Numbered from the stretch's first letter, positions 35,190 through 47,480 are shown. The stretch: DNA of 64,000 nucleotides from Pyrrhosoma nymphula (GCA_963573305.1 OY754333.1:16179013-16243012), one strand, 5' to 3'. A program made the numbers and translations. Notes: generated by a model from the sequence alone, not told the origin.

Positions 35190-37540
35190 GTATAACATAA
35201 GAATTTTTAGAACTTCTTACGTTGCTGTACGTTTGGGAATATGGAGATGCATTATCATCTTACGTAATATTTTAATGGTACTCATGATATGGTATTTGTA
35301 TACCATTTTTCGAATTAACGTTTGATGAAAAATCCTAGTTTACATCCCATCCTTAGATATTTATTTCCGCTATCCGTGGCAAGTCTAAAGCCTCTTTCAC
35401 ACATCGTATCACACATTTAAAAAAAAAATCAAACATTTTGGCTCAATATCTCAGGAGTGGCCAAATTTCCCAAAACAACGTTGATGGAAAATGTTATCTA
35501 CGAGCCACTAAAAATCCATTGAAAAATTTAGTTGGTTTTATTAGTTGTTAGGGGAACTGGGCTGTTTTCATGAAATCTTACGTTGTCGCACAGGAGGTAG
35601 TGGAGGGGGTCAACTTCACCTTGCGTAAAATTTGAATGGCCCCTCATCTATTTTCCCAACAGTATGACTCTATTAATCTCTTAATATTTTCTGTTTTTCT
35701 TCATCCCGCACTTCACTCTCGCCACTCAATTCACTTTCCGTCTTCATTTCTTGTGGCCACTCATCTTTCTTCATTCCGTCACCTAGTTGAGCGCTATGTT
35801 TCCTCTCAACACGTCCTCCAAACGATATTCCTGCCACTACCAAAAATATCTCAATCCCCTTTTCTCCCCGTAAAGAGTTGCTAACCATCCTCATTTCCTG
35901 GAAATGTCTTCATTTTTCACGCTTTGAGAACTGTCCGGGAGGAATTTCTGAAATAGCGAAAATGTTCAGAATTTTTTGCTCTTCAAATATTCTTGCTTGA
36001 AATATTGCTCTTAAAACATAAAAACCTCTCGTTCTTTTTCATTGTACAATTTACAAGTCGTACACCAATCATCATCTGGAGAAGTAGTGCGCACGCATAT
36101 TGCAACTTTATTTCCCGAGTATCATCACCTCCGGTTGTCATCTGGCAAATATGTGCTGATTAATGTTCACTTCATCATTTGAATTCTATTTTATCTTCCT
36201 GGTAAGTAGAAGATCCAAATTAATGTTGTTATTTAGCTTATTTGTCTATACTCGTAATGAATTTGTTTAAAATAGATGTTATTATGCTACCTATTTCAGT
36301 GCGAGTATTTTTGTTCTATCCGTACTTGACTGAAGAAAAATTTCAGATGGTCTTCTACCGTATGGGCTAAATATTTTAACCGATGTAGAAACGAGGATTT
36401 GTTGTCAGAGTTCTTTTCAATTGCTCAATTTTTGCTTTCCATTCCATCTCTTTCTTTTTGAAAGATTTCTTCAATGGTGGTCAAACAAAAGAATATCCCT
36501 TATAAAATAATCAGTTAAGGACCTAATGCTTACAGTATTCAATTAAAGTGGCATGCCACAAATATTTTAATTTATGTTCTTTGAAAAATCCTAATTTACT
36601 TGAAATATTACATTAGATTGAAATATTTAAGCGAATGTAGGCAATTTTAAATAATGTAAAGCGTAGGTAACATAAAATAATGTCTTGCTAATTTAATAAA
36701 TACTATACGTTAATAATGCTTTTCCAGGTTAAAGAATGTTGGCAGCCAAAATGAGAAAGGTGGAAGTTAATTCTGTTAGCTTAAAGGCTCTGAGGTATTT
36801 CCTAAAAAAAGTTTTAATAATTTAGTTTATTATTATTGCCTTGATAACAGTTGTGACAAACTGTTACCAAAGGCAAAAGTTGTTTCCGAAAAAAATTAGA
36901 ATATATAAATATATGGTTTGTATACTGAGGATAGGTCTCCTCAATAGTCCTCATATTTCGAGTCGTATGTCCTCATTTCCAGAATTGGAGAATCAGCAGC
37001 CCTACCCCTGTATCTTTTCTTTTTCCGTCTTCCTTGCTACCCAGTTTTCCATCACCATTCTTTTCCTCACCCACATCCCAAAGGCACCATCTCTACGCAT
37101 ACCATCTTCCCAGAAAGACCAAGTCTCCGAAACATAGTCATAATAAATTTTGTTGGGTATGGAAAGTTTAACCAGCCAGAGAGGTAAAATCTACACGAAC
37201 CTAAGCATTTCAATGCCGCGATATCATCATAAGATTCACATGGTTTCTCAAAGTTTCCATACGCAAAAATATCAACTGTTGAAATACCACAAAGTTTTAA
37301 AAATCGTGCTTCAATTTTACTAAACCATATTGCTAATTTCTTATACTAGTTTCCATGATTTGACCCAATATCTAATTTTGTAAATTGTTATTAAGAGGGG
37401 AGGAGGAAGGGAGGGTAAGAGGGTTGAGTTAGTTATCACAGTTTGTGTCATTGTTTCTTCTTATATATTGTATTAATTACCCCCATGGTAGCATGTATTT
37501 TGGATATGTGTTCCAGGGTACTTTGTTCCAAGAACAATAA
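35190..37540. other. AT-rich DNA with one short hairpin
   Basis: A 41-nt hairpin lies at 36836-36876, where TTGCCTTGATAACAGTT pairs with AACTGTTACCAAAGGCAA around a short loop, with one bulge. The frames of 73-98 codons in this stretch have no motif. Nothing else is supported. Confidence 0.45.
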
Positions 37541-37559
37541 AAGTTGTTTATATTCTATA

Positions 37560-38320
37560 TTTAATCAAAAAAGGAGTCTTCTTCTTCAATCCCTTTACCT
37601 CACAGGCACTACGGGGGAGAATCGTTCTGTCCATCTCTTCCACTACTCTCGATCTCGATACATTCTATTAACTTCCGCCGATGTCTTGTCGGATTCTTGA
37701 AATATATTCTCATTTATATCTTTCCAAGTATACCTCGGCCTTCCCCTTGGTGTTTTTTCCCCTCCGCTCGTGCTTCCATAGCTTGCTTGGGTTTCCTATA
37801 GTGTTCCATCCTATGTACGTGTGCAAAACAATTAAGTAGTTTTTCTTGCAATAGACTGCCTATGTACTAATCTTGCTTGAACTCCTCTTGGATCCTTTCC
37901 TGATTCTACCTCGGAGGATTTTACGTACAACTCTCCTTAAATAATTCAGAGCCTGAACTTGAAACTTGCTGAGGTGCTTTTCTATCAATGCCAGACACTA
38001 CGCTCGGCACAATACTGGCCGCTAGTCGCACGATAAACGAATTATTAACCATATTTGTCCTCACAATGATTTCTCTCTTCAAATAGAAATATAACTTGAA
38101 TATAAGGGTTGAAGGAGGTTGAGTGCTGACGTTTCTCCTTTAACCATCATGCCACGGAGTGATATATCCCCATTTATGCACTGTTGATACGTTATTTTAT
38201 CTATCACAGCTAGGAAGAGCTCTCCTTTGACACCCTTAGCCCTCTTGAAGTCTACCAGCAGGGTGGATTCAAGAGACCCTTCTAAGGATTCCGATCAGCC
38301 CGGCAATCGATCGCTGAGGA
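37560..38320 (-). mobile_element. Non-LTR RT C-terminal fragment (family D)
   Basis: On the reverse strand, pieces in order are LLVDFKRAKGVKGELF (near 38258-38212, possibly a decayed RT motif A region LDFxKAFDSV), LNYLRRVVRKILRGRIR (near 37950-37900), and LLNCFAHVHRMEHYRKPKQA with MEARAEGKKHQGE (37840-37741). A final DREWKRWTERF-like piece lies near 37650. This matches the chain MKYLRRVxGKTRRDRIRNE, RWFGHVxRMEExRxPKQAxEARxEGKRPRGRPR known from insect RTE/R-type elements. Frames shift repeatedly, so it is a pseudogene. Confidence 0.65.
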
Positions 38321-38324
38321 TGAA

Positions 38325-39430
38325 GTAGATGACATCGAACATCATGCATGTGTATCCCTCCGTAAGGGTTAATGCCTCAGATAAACCCGATGACGCGATT
38401 TCGCTTCTTCACGCATGACAGCGTTATTCCTGGCAACGGTTTTCGTGCTTTATTCAATAGCTTGGCATGATTTTTGGAGCTGACATTTGGCTGAACACAT
38501 GGGCCTTCAAGATGAATTTTCAACAGAGATTAGAGTTTGAACGGCTGAGGCCGATGTACGATAAACGTCGACGTGACCTTCGACATCTGCCAGAGTACAA
38601 TATATTAATGTCTATGGAGGCGTTAACGATAGTGGAATGTCGTCAGCCGCCAACTTTTGCCAAATAAGTTTCAAATAAGTTCAGTAAGTCCCAACGTTCA
38701 CTTTCGCAGCTGACCCCTGCGCATGCCGTTTGTCAGATTTGACGACAATTGTCAGCTTTGAGTACGGTCGAACTTATTTTGTGAAGTACCTCGTAGATTT
38801 GTAGCAGTCTCTCATATTTCAATATTAGTTTTTACAAAAGAGGATGAAATAATTACTGCGGTTGGCGGTAGGTATTTCTGAGACAATTCATTTTATTTTG
38901 TTACTTTGTAGTTAGCTTATTAATTTATAACCACAGTAAAATTTCATAGCATTTTTACGACACCAAAATTTTCGTTAGAAATATGTATAATTTTACAAAA
39001 GTAAAACGTGGCCATCGTCAAATACAGTTTATTGGAGGTAGAGACATTTGGGTTGAATGTAATAATTTATATAGCCCTTATTTAGTAAAAATAGCAAATG
39101 CACGTTTTAGGAATCACGTCTTCAACACTCGTTATTAGTTGTTAAGGGGAAGATTTATCTAAAACACAAAAATTTAAAAAACGTGATAAACTAAATCATT
39201 AATCTAATCTAATTAATGATTTATATTAAATTTTCTTCCTTCTGGTAGGTATCCCTATTTCGTAAGACCTATATTTATAGTTGTATTAGAAATAAAAGGC
39301 CTGCAAAGAAACGACAAATCAACATGTCGTGTCTATATTAGGGAAGTTAGTGACATCGGATGAACAAGTATTTAATTGCACATAAGGCCTTGATAATCAT
39401 AATAGATAGATACCCTTATTTATTTTACTT
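38325..39430. other. Unassigned sequence with a small hairpin
   Basis: TAAATCATTAAT at 39192-39203 pairs exactly with ATTAATGATTTA at 39212-39223. A 66-codon plus-strand frame (38467-38667) has no recognised family. Confidence 0.4.
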
Positions 39431-39439
39431 TATCTTGAA

Positions 39440-39585
39440 AGCAGTCTCAATGGCCTTAAACCTCAGACATCGTAACGGGCTACGAACGACAAACACATAC
39501 AACCATGCCCTGGAAGATAAAAATTCAATCCGCGAACCTGGATTGGGCAGGTAAGGACTTAACGCTGAAGTCACCAAAGCTGGCA
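39440..39585 (-). repeat. tRNA-derived SINE-like unit, reverse strand
   Basis: It shares the string order AAGTCCTTACCTGC, GGTTCGCGGATTGAA, GCATGGTTGTATG with the unit at 24.8-24.96 kb, and the first two blocks resemble the tRNA anticodon and B-box regions. It is the second member of that family in the window. Confidence 0.55.
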
Positions 39586-39699
39586 ATATAATATTCATCA
39601 TAACTTCAGTTTAGTGACCTGAGAATGCACAAGTAGTTCTGAGTAATCACTTTGTTTTTTGGTATCCCAGCCTTTTCGTAAGTTTACAAACTTCTCCTC

Positions 39700-40100
39700 G
39701 GACGTAAATCATGACCCCCTCCGAAGGCATTGACGCAGGTGTAATAGCGTGATGGAGGCTTTTGGAGAGAGAGCAAGATGATAGATGGGAGATCTGCGGT
39801 CAAGATCGTTTTGTCCGTTAGATTGGATCGTACGCTTCGGGATCATCCGGACCGCACAACATCCGAGTCCTCCACTCTGACGCAATTCAAGGCGAAGGGA
39901 AGGCAAAGCCACTACAAGCTGCAGAGCACCACGGGCAGCATCCTAACAACCTTACTAATGGGAAGAAGGCAATCGAAGACCACCAGTCGGTGTAAGCTGT
40001 TGCGATCTTGGCTAGACAAGGTTCAGTTTCCAGCACCGACCCTCCACTCAAAGCATTATATCGACGGCGGAGGGATATCAACATAGCGATTATTACAAAG
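39700..40100. other. GC-balanced block with overlapping open frames
   Basis: A 102-codon plus-strand frame (39778-40086) and minus-strand frames of 67 and 65 codons overlap. Base composition is clearly less AT-rich than the flanks. No motif is recognisable on either strand, and no splice pair could be fixed. It may be a fragment of a transposon ORF; function unknown. Confidence 0.3.
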
Positions 40101-40189
40101 AGTCCTTAATGCCCACGATTCCCTCTCTCTCCTCCACAACTCATGATGCGGAGGAGAAAAGAATTCTTGCACAATATTTAACAGTAGGT

Positions 40190-40950
40190 ACTAATAACAG
40201 AATGGGGAAGAATAAATCAAGTTGAAAAATTCAATTACCAAGATGCAATAATTTAAATCAACGGGCTAGACAAAGGAGCAAAGAAAGCAAGAACGAAACA
40301 ATTGGAAACAGCCTTCAAACTAAGGATAACTAGAGTGGGAAAAATCTCTGCACTTAAACTAAAATTAGACAATAAAATACAGTAATTAAGCCAATAAGTC
40401 TCTACGCCACTAAATGCACGTTTTTTTAGATAAGTAGAAGAAGAAAAAATATAGAAAAAGGAAAGTAATATTCTCCGAGAAATCTTAGGAACACCAAGAG
40501 CAGAGAAATGATAGTTTAGGAACAAAATGAATGAAGATCTCTGCAAGAATGAAATGTGCAATTAAGTATCAGACGAAATTGGAAAAAGAAGAGTTGGTTT
40601 CTTCGGCCACGTAGTGACAGTAGACAAGAGTAGGCTTAAAAACAAATTTTCGATCATGTTTATAAGAGTAATAATGTTAACCGGTAGGTCCAAGGAATAA
40701 AGAAAGACATGGAGGAGATGGGGATAACGGAAGGTATCATATACAAGGATGCAACTAAGTATAGAAAATTGATAAGGACCTTCAACTGTTTCCGGAAGAA
40801 GGTTGAATATATAAACAGCTGGACGGAAGAGGGGGGAGAAAGTAAAGGGAACGTATGACAAATTATTGCAGACCAAGAAAAGAAGCGGGAAAAAATGAAA
40901 TTGAGTGTATTGGGTTAGTATTTTACGTTGTCCTTAGATGGCCAAAGTTG
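40190..40950 (+). mobile_element. Non-LTR RT C-terminal fragment (family C)
   Basis: The readable chain is SEKS (near 40470), TKLEKEELVS corresponding to IRKRRLxFFGHVxRMD (40570-40630), KSRLKNKF (40625-40650), NRWVQGIKKDMEEMGITEG (about 40680-40735), YRKLIRTFNCF and KVEYINSWTEE (40755-40830). This is the order seen in an insect RT family with KRRxxFYGHLxRMxxxRLTxRIF, WxxEVxxDLxEMGI, WTEERKxxHSERMKxYW. Several shifts and stops are present, so it is a dead remnant. The minus-strand frames of 102 and 104 codons over it are shadows. Confidence 0.65.
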
Positions 40951-40954
40951 AGAG

Positions 40955-42120
40955 AAGAAGATTAAATAGGTAGTAATTTAACTTGTATTTTTATAAACCC
41001 CTAAAAAAATTATTTACGAAGTTGTCATGAGGCTAATTTGCGCCCAAGGAAATATTGTTATGATCATGTTTTGTGTGTAAAGTAAAAGTACATAAAAGGA
41101 TTAATTATTACCGAAACCAAATCTCATGCTTTTTCAAAGATGTTTTCTTCATATACAGGTAAAAATATTTAATTTTCTCTCCGATCGTAGAAAAAAAAAT
41201 ACTAGAATATTTTGGGGAGAGGCTAAAACTTGGCTATAAAGCATGAGTGACAGAAAGCATTTATTTAATAAACTGCATATAATTAAGTTAATGATGGAGA
41301 GTAAAATATTTTTCATGTACCAATATAAACGTATTTTAATGTGTTTATTCCAAATACAAATGTGTGTAACTCTATATGCAATCGATCCTATCGTATATAT
41401 GTATGCATGAATAATCATGTATTTATTTCTGTGTATACGTAATCATAATAATTTAGTTGTCAATTGTGAAGCTCAAATATTTTTATAAAGCAAGCTTCAT
41501 TTTCCTTTGTCAGCACATATTTTGATACTTTTGATAGTTTTTCGATTTGAATTCTTTATTCCTTTGAATGTTGTCAATGATATTACATGGCAAAACTGAT
41601 AGTAGCCCAGGAACAGGGTATATTAGGAGAAATCCAAAGCTTTATTTCCCTATACGCTCCTTACTCTGTCATTTTATTCATTTTCGTGATGGCCTTAATT
41701 AAGTAGCCAAATTATAGACATTGGGGTCCGAAGATTTCTTTAGACACTAGCTCTCAACGTTTTCCTCAAGTTTAAGTGTCTCATCTTTAGGAAGGTGGTA
41801 CGTTGATGATGTTTTACCGCAATCCATCATAAATGACAGTTTGTAAAAGTGGAAAAATAATTACTAACAGCAGAATGATGAAAGTTATAAGTACCTTAAT
41901 ATCGTTGTATCAATATCGTGCTTGTTGTGTTGTTTATCGTTGTTGTATGGAGCTCAGTTTAAAAAAATATTAATCTTTCTTCAGATATTGCTAATATTCT
42001 CAAAAACATTTTCACAGCAGAGCAGTGTGGCGAGTTAGTTGTACTGGTTATACTAGCTGGTCGATAACGGCGCTACCAACGTCAGCTGCAGGTCAGCATA
42101 GGGAACTTTTTAAAATAGAC
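40955..42120. other. AT-rich DNA, nothing recognised
   Basis: An 89-codon minus-strand frame (41149-41418) has no motif. No other feature is supported. Confidence 0.4.
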
Positions 42121-42127
42121 TGTCACG

Positions 42128-42179
42128 ACTGTGTAACTGTACTAGACTGTCGAGCGACTGTCTAGTACAATTACACAGT
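42128..42179. repeat. Near-perfect 52-nt hairpin
   Basis: ACTGTGTAACTGTACTAGAC (42128-42147) faces a right arm at 42160-42179 that is its reverse complement except for one C/T difference, which is a G-T type wobble. Inside, GTCG and CGAC pair around a 2-nt loop after one T-T mismatch. The stem is about 24 bp, almost without defects, in otherwise ordinary AT-rich DNA. Confidence 0.9.
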
Positions 42180-42994
42180 TATGTTTTGTTACACAAAATT
42201 CAAAGGGATCAACTATCAAATAACATAACTTGCAATTCGTTTTTCCTGCAGGTTTATTACCGTACAAGACGATTAAAATGTCAATGTTTATAACTTTAAT
42301 GCGAAATTTGTGTGGAAGAATAAACTTTTAGGTGAATTTATCAGGTTGGCGCATCACCTCGATATACTTGTTTTAAACAGCATCCCATTGAAAAGCCTGA
42401 AAAAATGACAGAAAAACATTCACCGCAAGTGTAGTAAGCATATGCATTGCAGCAAAAAATTAATCTTAAAGAAGAAGGCAATGAATGCTAACGGCAGTTT
42501 CTATCCGGAAGATGACTAAAGATGATTAAAGTAATGAGGAAACGGATGGTGACATTTTGTGTTCGTCCCTTAAGCTTATCCATCATTCTTCAGCATCGCC
42601 CGGAGAGTCAATGTTAATGCGTAAAAGGTAAAAATACGTATGATGATGTGCGTTTCCAACGGGAACTTATGATAGATATTTCCATATTACTTAGGATGAA
42701 GATCGATATCGTTGGCTATGACTTATAGAATACCTACAATAAATAACGTTTTGCATTTACAATAATGCAATCCTAATCTATATTTGTATTTATAGGTTTT
42801 TCTTGCCTAAACATTGTACATAAAATAATTCAGTAATTCTCACGCCGTTTTAATTAACGTAGATACCATGATGCTATGTTATTGGAATTATTTTAAATTA
42901 TAAAAATGCATTATTACGCAGACTTTGAATTTACGAAATGCTGCCGATCTGAAGAGTGAAATTATTTAGATATTATGTGGCTAGCGCCAGAAAG

Positions 42995-43060
42995 CGTCTC
43001 GAGGATTTATTATATCTTCCATTTAAACCTATCTTGACAGATAGATCACCCTCATTGGAA
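42995..43060 (+). mobile_element. Isolated 3' tail of RT family A
   Basis: The order TCTCGAGGATTTATTATATC, CTTCCATTT, AACCTATCTTGACAGATAG, ATCACCC matches the tail that follows the family A coding remnants at 26.54-26.60 kb and, less well, 28.30-28.36 kb. No coding part is recognisable immediately upstream, so this may be a very short 5'-truncated insertion. Confidence 0.45.
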
Positions 43061-43064
43061 TCTG

Positions 43065-44415
43065 CGAAATCAAGATATATGATACATTTTAGATGACTTT
43101 TTTATTGACTTAACCCTACCCCGCATTTAAATTAGTAAAACGTTTCTGCTTAGGGGCCGTGATTGGAGCAATATTGAACCCTGTTCCATGCCGTTTCGTA
43201 GTCCACCAGGGTAACTGAAGTCCCCATCTCCAATGCTTCCTCCAATCCGAGTCGATGCGTAAGAATTCACCAATGCCTAATAGTGTATTTTCTGCGTAAA
43301 CATGGTATATTCTAACTGCTACGACACGCATAAAGTAAATGAACACAGCTTCTCTCATCTCACCATTTTCAGGTACTGACCCAACTCCGCAAATTCCTTC
43401 GTGAAAACCGTGAATAAAAGTCCAACTGCGTGCAGTTAAAAAAATATCAGATTGGGAACTCTAATTCTTAATATTACAAAAATGTGAGTTACCTCCTTTT
43501 ACTCACTAAAAAATCTTATATTCCCATCAAATATAAATATTTCAGCTATTACAGTTAGATAATAAGTTTAGATATTGGTTACATTCCCATAAGCAATATT
43601 GAAATTAAATTATATTCTTTTCATGAATCACTCCCCTAAGTTATGCGCCTTCATTTATAATTCAAATGCCACCTAAATTCACTTATCATGTGTAAGCGGG
43701 TTGATGCTTCGGGATTTGATCCTTTCATAATGATAAATCTCCGGCATATATATTGAAATTGATTGTATTTTAAGCTAACTAACTTAAATATACCTCAGAA
43801 AAGAATTTTATCGTAAATTTCAAATAATATTTCTAGCTCTCATTCACCTAATGTAATTAAAAATTCCTTTGAATATGTGCGGTAGTCACGAAATATATAA
43901 TTGAACTGTGAACCAGATAAAAATCCGCTGGAAATTGTAATTTAGCGTTTAATTTATAAAGAGAAGAGCATTCAAATGCGCTCTCCAAGGAGGAATGATT
44001 AGTTTCTTGGGCAAATGTTTCCTGTGTCCGATACAAAATTCATGGAATTTGTTTTTGTTAACATTTCGTGAGAGATAAAATCAGATTTTCCGAGTGCCCT
44101 GGATTCTCTCACTAAAATATGATGTAGGAAACATCGGAGCCTATATACTTGAAGATATTCAGTATGTTAGTTCGAGCCGAGAATGCCCGGTAAATGCTAC
44201 TAATTTAATGTGCCCATGCATTAATTATGATTCCATGCAATGGTTTAACCTATAAATAATTTCTTATGGTAAAATAAAATACATAAAACCTAGAATACCT
44301 TAGAATAAGCTGCAAAATAAGATAAAATTTACAATATAAAATAAATCAGCAATACAATCCACAGTTTAAAAAAATCATAATCATAAACATATTATAATAG
44401 CACAAATATGAGATC
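43065..44415. other. AT-rich DNA, nothing recognised
   Basis: An 80-codon minus-strand frame (43116-43358) has a plausible amino-acid mix (several Trp, His and Arg) but no motif I know and no splice evidence. I do not call it. Confidence 0.35.
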
Positions 44416-44835
44416 TATTTCACCATAATACATTATTTACTACGTAATGAACTTCTTGTTATTTTTAATAAAGTATTTGGAACTACATGGCAAGTGATCA
44501 AAAACTACTTCAAGTAAATCATTCCATTCATTAATTGCTCTATTTAAAAAAGAAAATTTACAGCCATGTGCTCTTTTTCTTCCAACTTTTATTTTGTAAT
44601 TATGATTATTCCTACTGTAATTCTAGGGCTTATCCATCGTTTTCACCATGATAGATCGGGCAGACTTGCAAGACAATATCTTTTATATTTCTCATAGTCC
44701 GTTGATATTCCTTATTTATTAAAGAGTATACCAATTTAATTCATGAAACATCTTCGTCCCACTGCCATTTCCTTTATATCTCCCTAAAGCAAAAAGAAAT
44801 ATGCTGACCGGCAATGGATCAAGGACAGGTTGGTA
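44300..44835 (-). mobile_element. Non-LTR RT extreme C-terminus with AT-rich 3' UTR
   Basis: Reverse-strand reading gives MFHELNWYTL (near 44745), then NHNYKIKVGRKRAHGCKF, SFLNRAINEWNDL, FDHLPCSSKYFIKN and KKFIT before stops near 44440. This corresponds to the chain hhxELxWxxLxxRR, SFxNRTIxxWNxLPxE, LPCxxxxFKxRxxKxI that ends CR1/Jockey-type polymerases. An AT-rich stretch to about 44300 is the likely 3' UTR. The upstream polymerase domain is missing or unreadable. Confidence 0.6.
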
Positions 44836-44839
44836 TAAT

Positions 44840-46350
44840 CAGGCCAAAGGAATGGATGTATGATTCAGAGCAAGCGGAATATAGATTAGAAACATATTAA
44901 AGTGTTGTGATTGAAGAGGAAGGAGTGCATCATGAATGATTCAATAGTCGGATTGAAACATTCATGATATTGATGAATTACAAATGTTTGACACGAATAT
45001 TTATTTTTCATGGCATAAATTGCGTAGTTTATAACGGGAAACCGAAAGACCTTAACGAATAACATATAAGGGAATATTCCAGGATTGTTTCCTTAGAAAA
45101 TTGGACCTTACTCCACGGCGAGGCACTTACTTAAAAAGTCCCCGTATGGCAGCGACGCTCCATTCGGGATTATTTCAACTCAATGTACATTTTTTTTTTC
45201 TTTCCTTATAATATTTTATAACACCTCCGCTCAAGCTAATCAAATATAAAATGCGGAGGTCTGGGAATTGCTACAGCCCAGACCAGCAAACACGGAAAAG
45301 AATGCCGTGTAATTTAGATGCTTTCAAAATAATCATCTACGGTCTGCATACATTCTGGAATCCCCTCGGAATTATGATGAATTATGCTTGAACTAGGTAG
45401 ATACCTATGATGCGAAATGTCCTCCGCGATGTATTTGTGGATTAGCTATTCAAATTTCGAAGGAAATTTAAATTGAGAAGATAAATAGTATCCTGCGATG
45501 TTTAACCAATCCAAATATGCGAAGTCGCTCGTTTCCTCGAAAAACCGACGCATCTACAGCCGTGAACAAAATACAATTTGCGCGGCAAATGCAAGGGTCA
45601 AATGCAATCATTGAGCAGGAGAACTTGCGCCTAAAAAAAACATAACGAATATTTAATTATTTTACAAAGAGGTTTATACACGGATCCATGTACAATGGAA
45701 ACATCCCACATCATAAACTCACGCCTCTTTAATATGCTTAAATTTGCGATGAGTTGAAGATTTGAAATTTCGGGAAAAAGGTGTATACATAATTTGAAAA
45801 TTTATAACATTTTGTGCGACAGGTAATAATTTTGAATCTGCAATATTTGCTCTCTAATGCCCCAATCTGCTGCATAGTATTAACTCCCGCATGTATTCTG
45901 TATAACTCTTGCATCTCTGTGCACTAGTGTAGTTACACAATACGTTAATACTACTGGTTTACATAAAATTGTTACCATGTTATACAATGCATGTACTTGA
46001 AATTTCCCCTCATGACAGGTATTCGCGGGTCATTGCTAATGGATTTATAGCCGCACTTGTATCAACTTTTTTTTAGGATATAGTGAAGTGCATGATGGTG
46101 GAAAACTCACCCCTTGCCACACATCTTTAAGTGTCTTGCAGGGTATTAAGCAGATGTAGATGAAAGACGTCAAAAATAGGATTTGGGAGGGTACAAAGCG
46201 GTTAGTTGATGGGAAAGAGAGTGAAGAGCTGAGTGCATGCTACCTCAACCAATCATCATATTTACGACTGCTCATGATAATCCATGCACAAGTTAAGACC
46301 GGAATAATATCCGGGAGAGACTTGGAGATCCCCCTCCCCCTCGAGTAACC
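44840..46350. other. AT-rich DNA, nothing recognised except a short transposon-end match
   Basis: GGCACTTACTTAAAAA at 45122-45137 is identical to 16 bases of the right mariner terminal repeat at 49.99 kb. No partner end was found. Confidence 0.35.
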
Positions 46351-46359
46351 TACAGTGCC

Positions 46360-46770
46360 AAACCAAATGCGAGCATGACTTGAACAATTCTCTTTCATGG
46401 TGGGAATACCACCTTGACCTTCCCGTTGAACTCTTAAACACTCAGCGTGTGCTTTACGGTCTTCCCTACCCACACATCTTCACTCTGCCCGATCCTTTGC
46501 CTCCACTTTTTTCTCTCTCCGAGACAAACCAACAGGTTAAAGGGCTGACCCTAAGAGGCTCTTCCGCGGCCACAGAAATTGCACCTGAGCTCGTTGGCAT
46601 GTACACGCTCCGGGTGGCCATTATCCACCTTCCCGACCACTACGACGGAGACACAGGAGGTCATGAGGGTGTTTTAAGGGTGTATGAGGGGATGGTTCGT
46701 GCCGACGGGGGTCACTAGAGAAGGATCTTCCCTCCTCGCTGGCACGAGGGAGCCTACATTGCAAGCACGA
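46360..46770. other. GC-balanced block with a 112-codon open frame
   Basis: The plus-strand frame 46380-46718 has a mixed composition with no domain I recognise. It ends ...MVRADGGH. Its opposite strand has a 77-codon frame. It could be a transposon or exon fragment, but no splice sites or motif support it. Confidence 0.3.
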
Positions 46771-47189
46771 ATCTGTTGCTTACTTAGATTGTTTTATATG
46801 CGACTATTTGACATTCATTTAAACTCAAACGAAAAAATTAATGCATTATCCAGAGGATAAGATATTGAAATTGTCTGTAAATAGGATACCTCAGAAATCG
46901 GAATTACAGTTCACATTAAATAAGTAAATGGATTTGTAAATTTAATAACCTAAATATAATCACGTGTGACATACCTATAGATAACGTCTTAACCATATCA
47001 TGTGGTGCAATAAGCATAGTGTGCATGCTACCTCAAATGCTAACAATGAAAGTCTTCGGGATCTTCATTGGTAAATGACCACTTGTTTACTCTGCTAGTC
47101 CAAAATGGGATAGTGGTGGAAATGACCGTATTGGTTTATTCAGCACCTAATACTGTCTCCCTCCATCCACTCGATAATGGCTATCTTTT

Positions 47190-47480
47190 TACTTTCGTTG
47201 CCCATCAAGTTAGAATTTTCCTCTCTATCACAGCCTTACCGTTCCCTATATTAGCATACTCAATCACCTATTCTGTAACTTCATACATAATCCGAACAAC
47301 CTCCTTTCTTCCACATTCATTCCCAGCGTGTCTACGTCGATATTCATGTCCGTAGACATTACTCTCGCCATCCTTTTCCAACCCAACAACTTAAACGCCT
47401 CTTGCCTATTCTTATCCTCGCTCCTTTATGTCCTGTTTTCAGCATCATGTAATGCTACATATCTAACACATAACCGAAAT
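47190..47480 (-). mobile_element. Non-LTR RT C-terminal fragment (family A), reverse strand
   Basis: On the minus strand, GHKGARIRIGKRR (about 47435-47400) matches the EKKTRIGRRR stretch of the 28.0-kb copy. It continues as FKLLGWKRMARVMSTDM, LGMNVEERRLFGL and GKAVIERKI, paralleling EAFExWxWRRMxxVSxTD, VGEERRLL and LKAVIEGRM. Frames shift several times. The 95-codon plus-strand frame here is a shadow. Confidence 0.5.

Noticed and set aside
36930..37000. Similarity of GTCCTCAATAGTCCTCAT-type sequence to 8260-8300
   Set aside because: Only about 20-30 bases match loosely, and the flanks do not align by eye; too weak to call a repeat pair.
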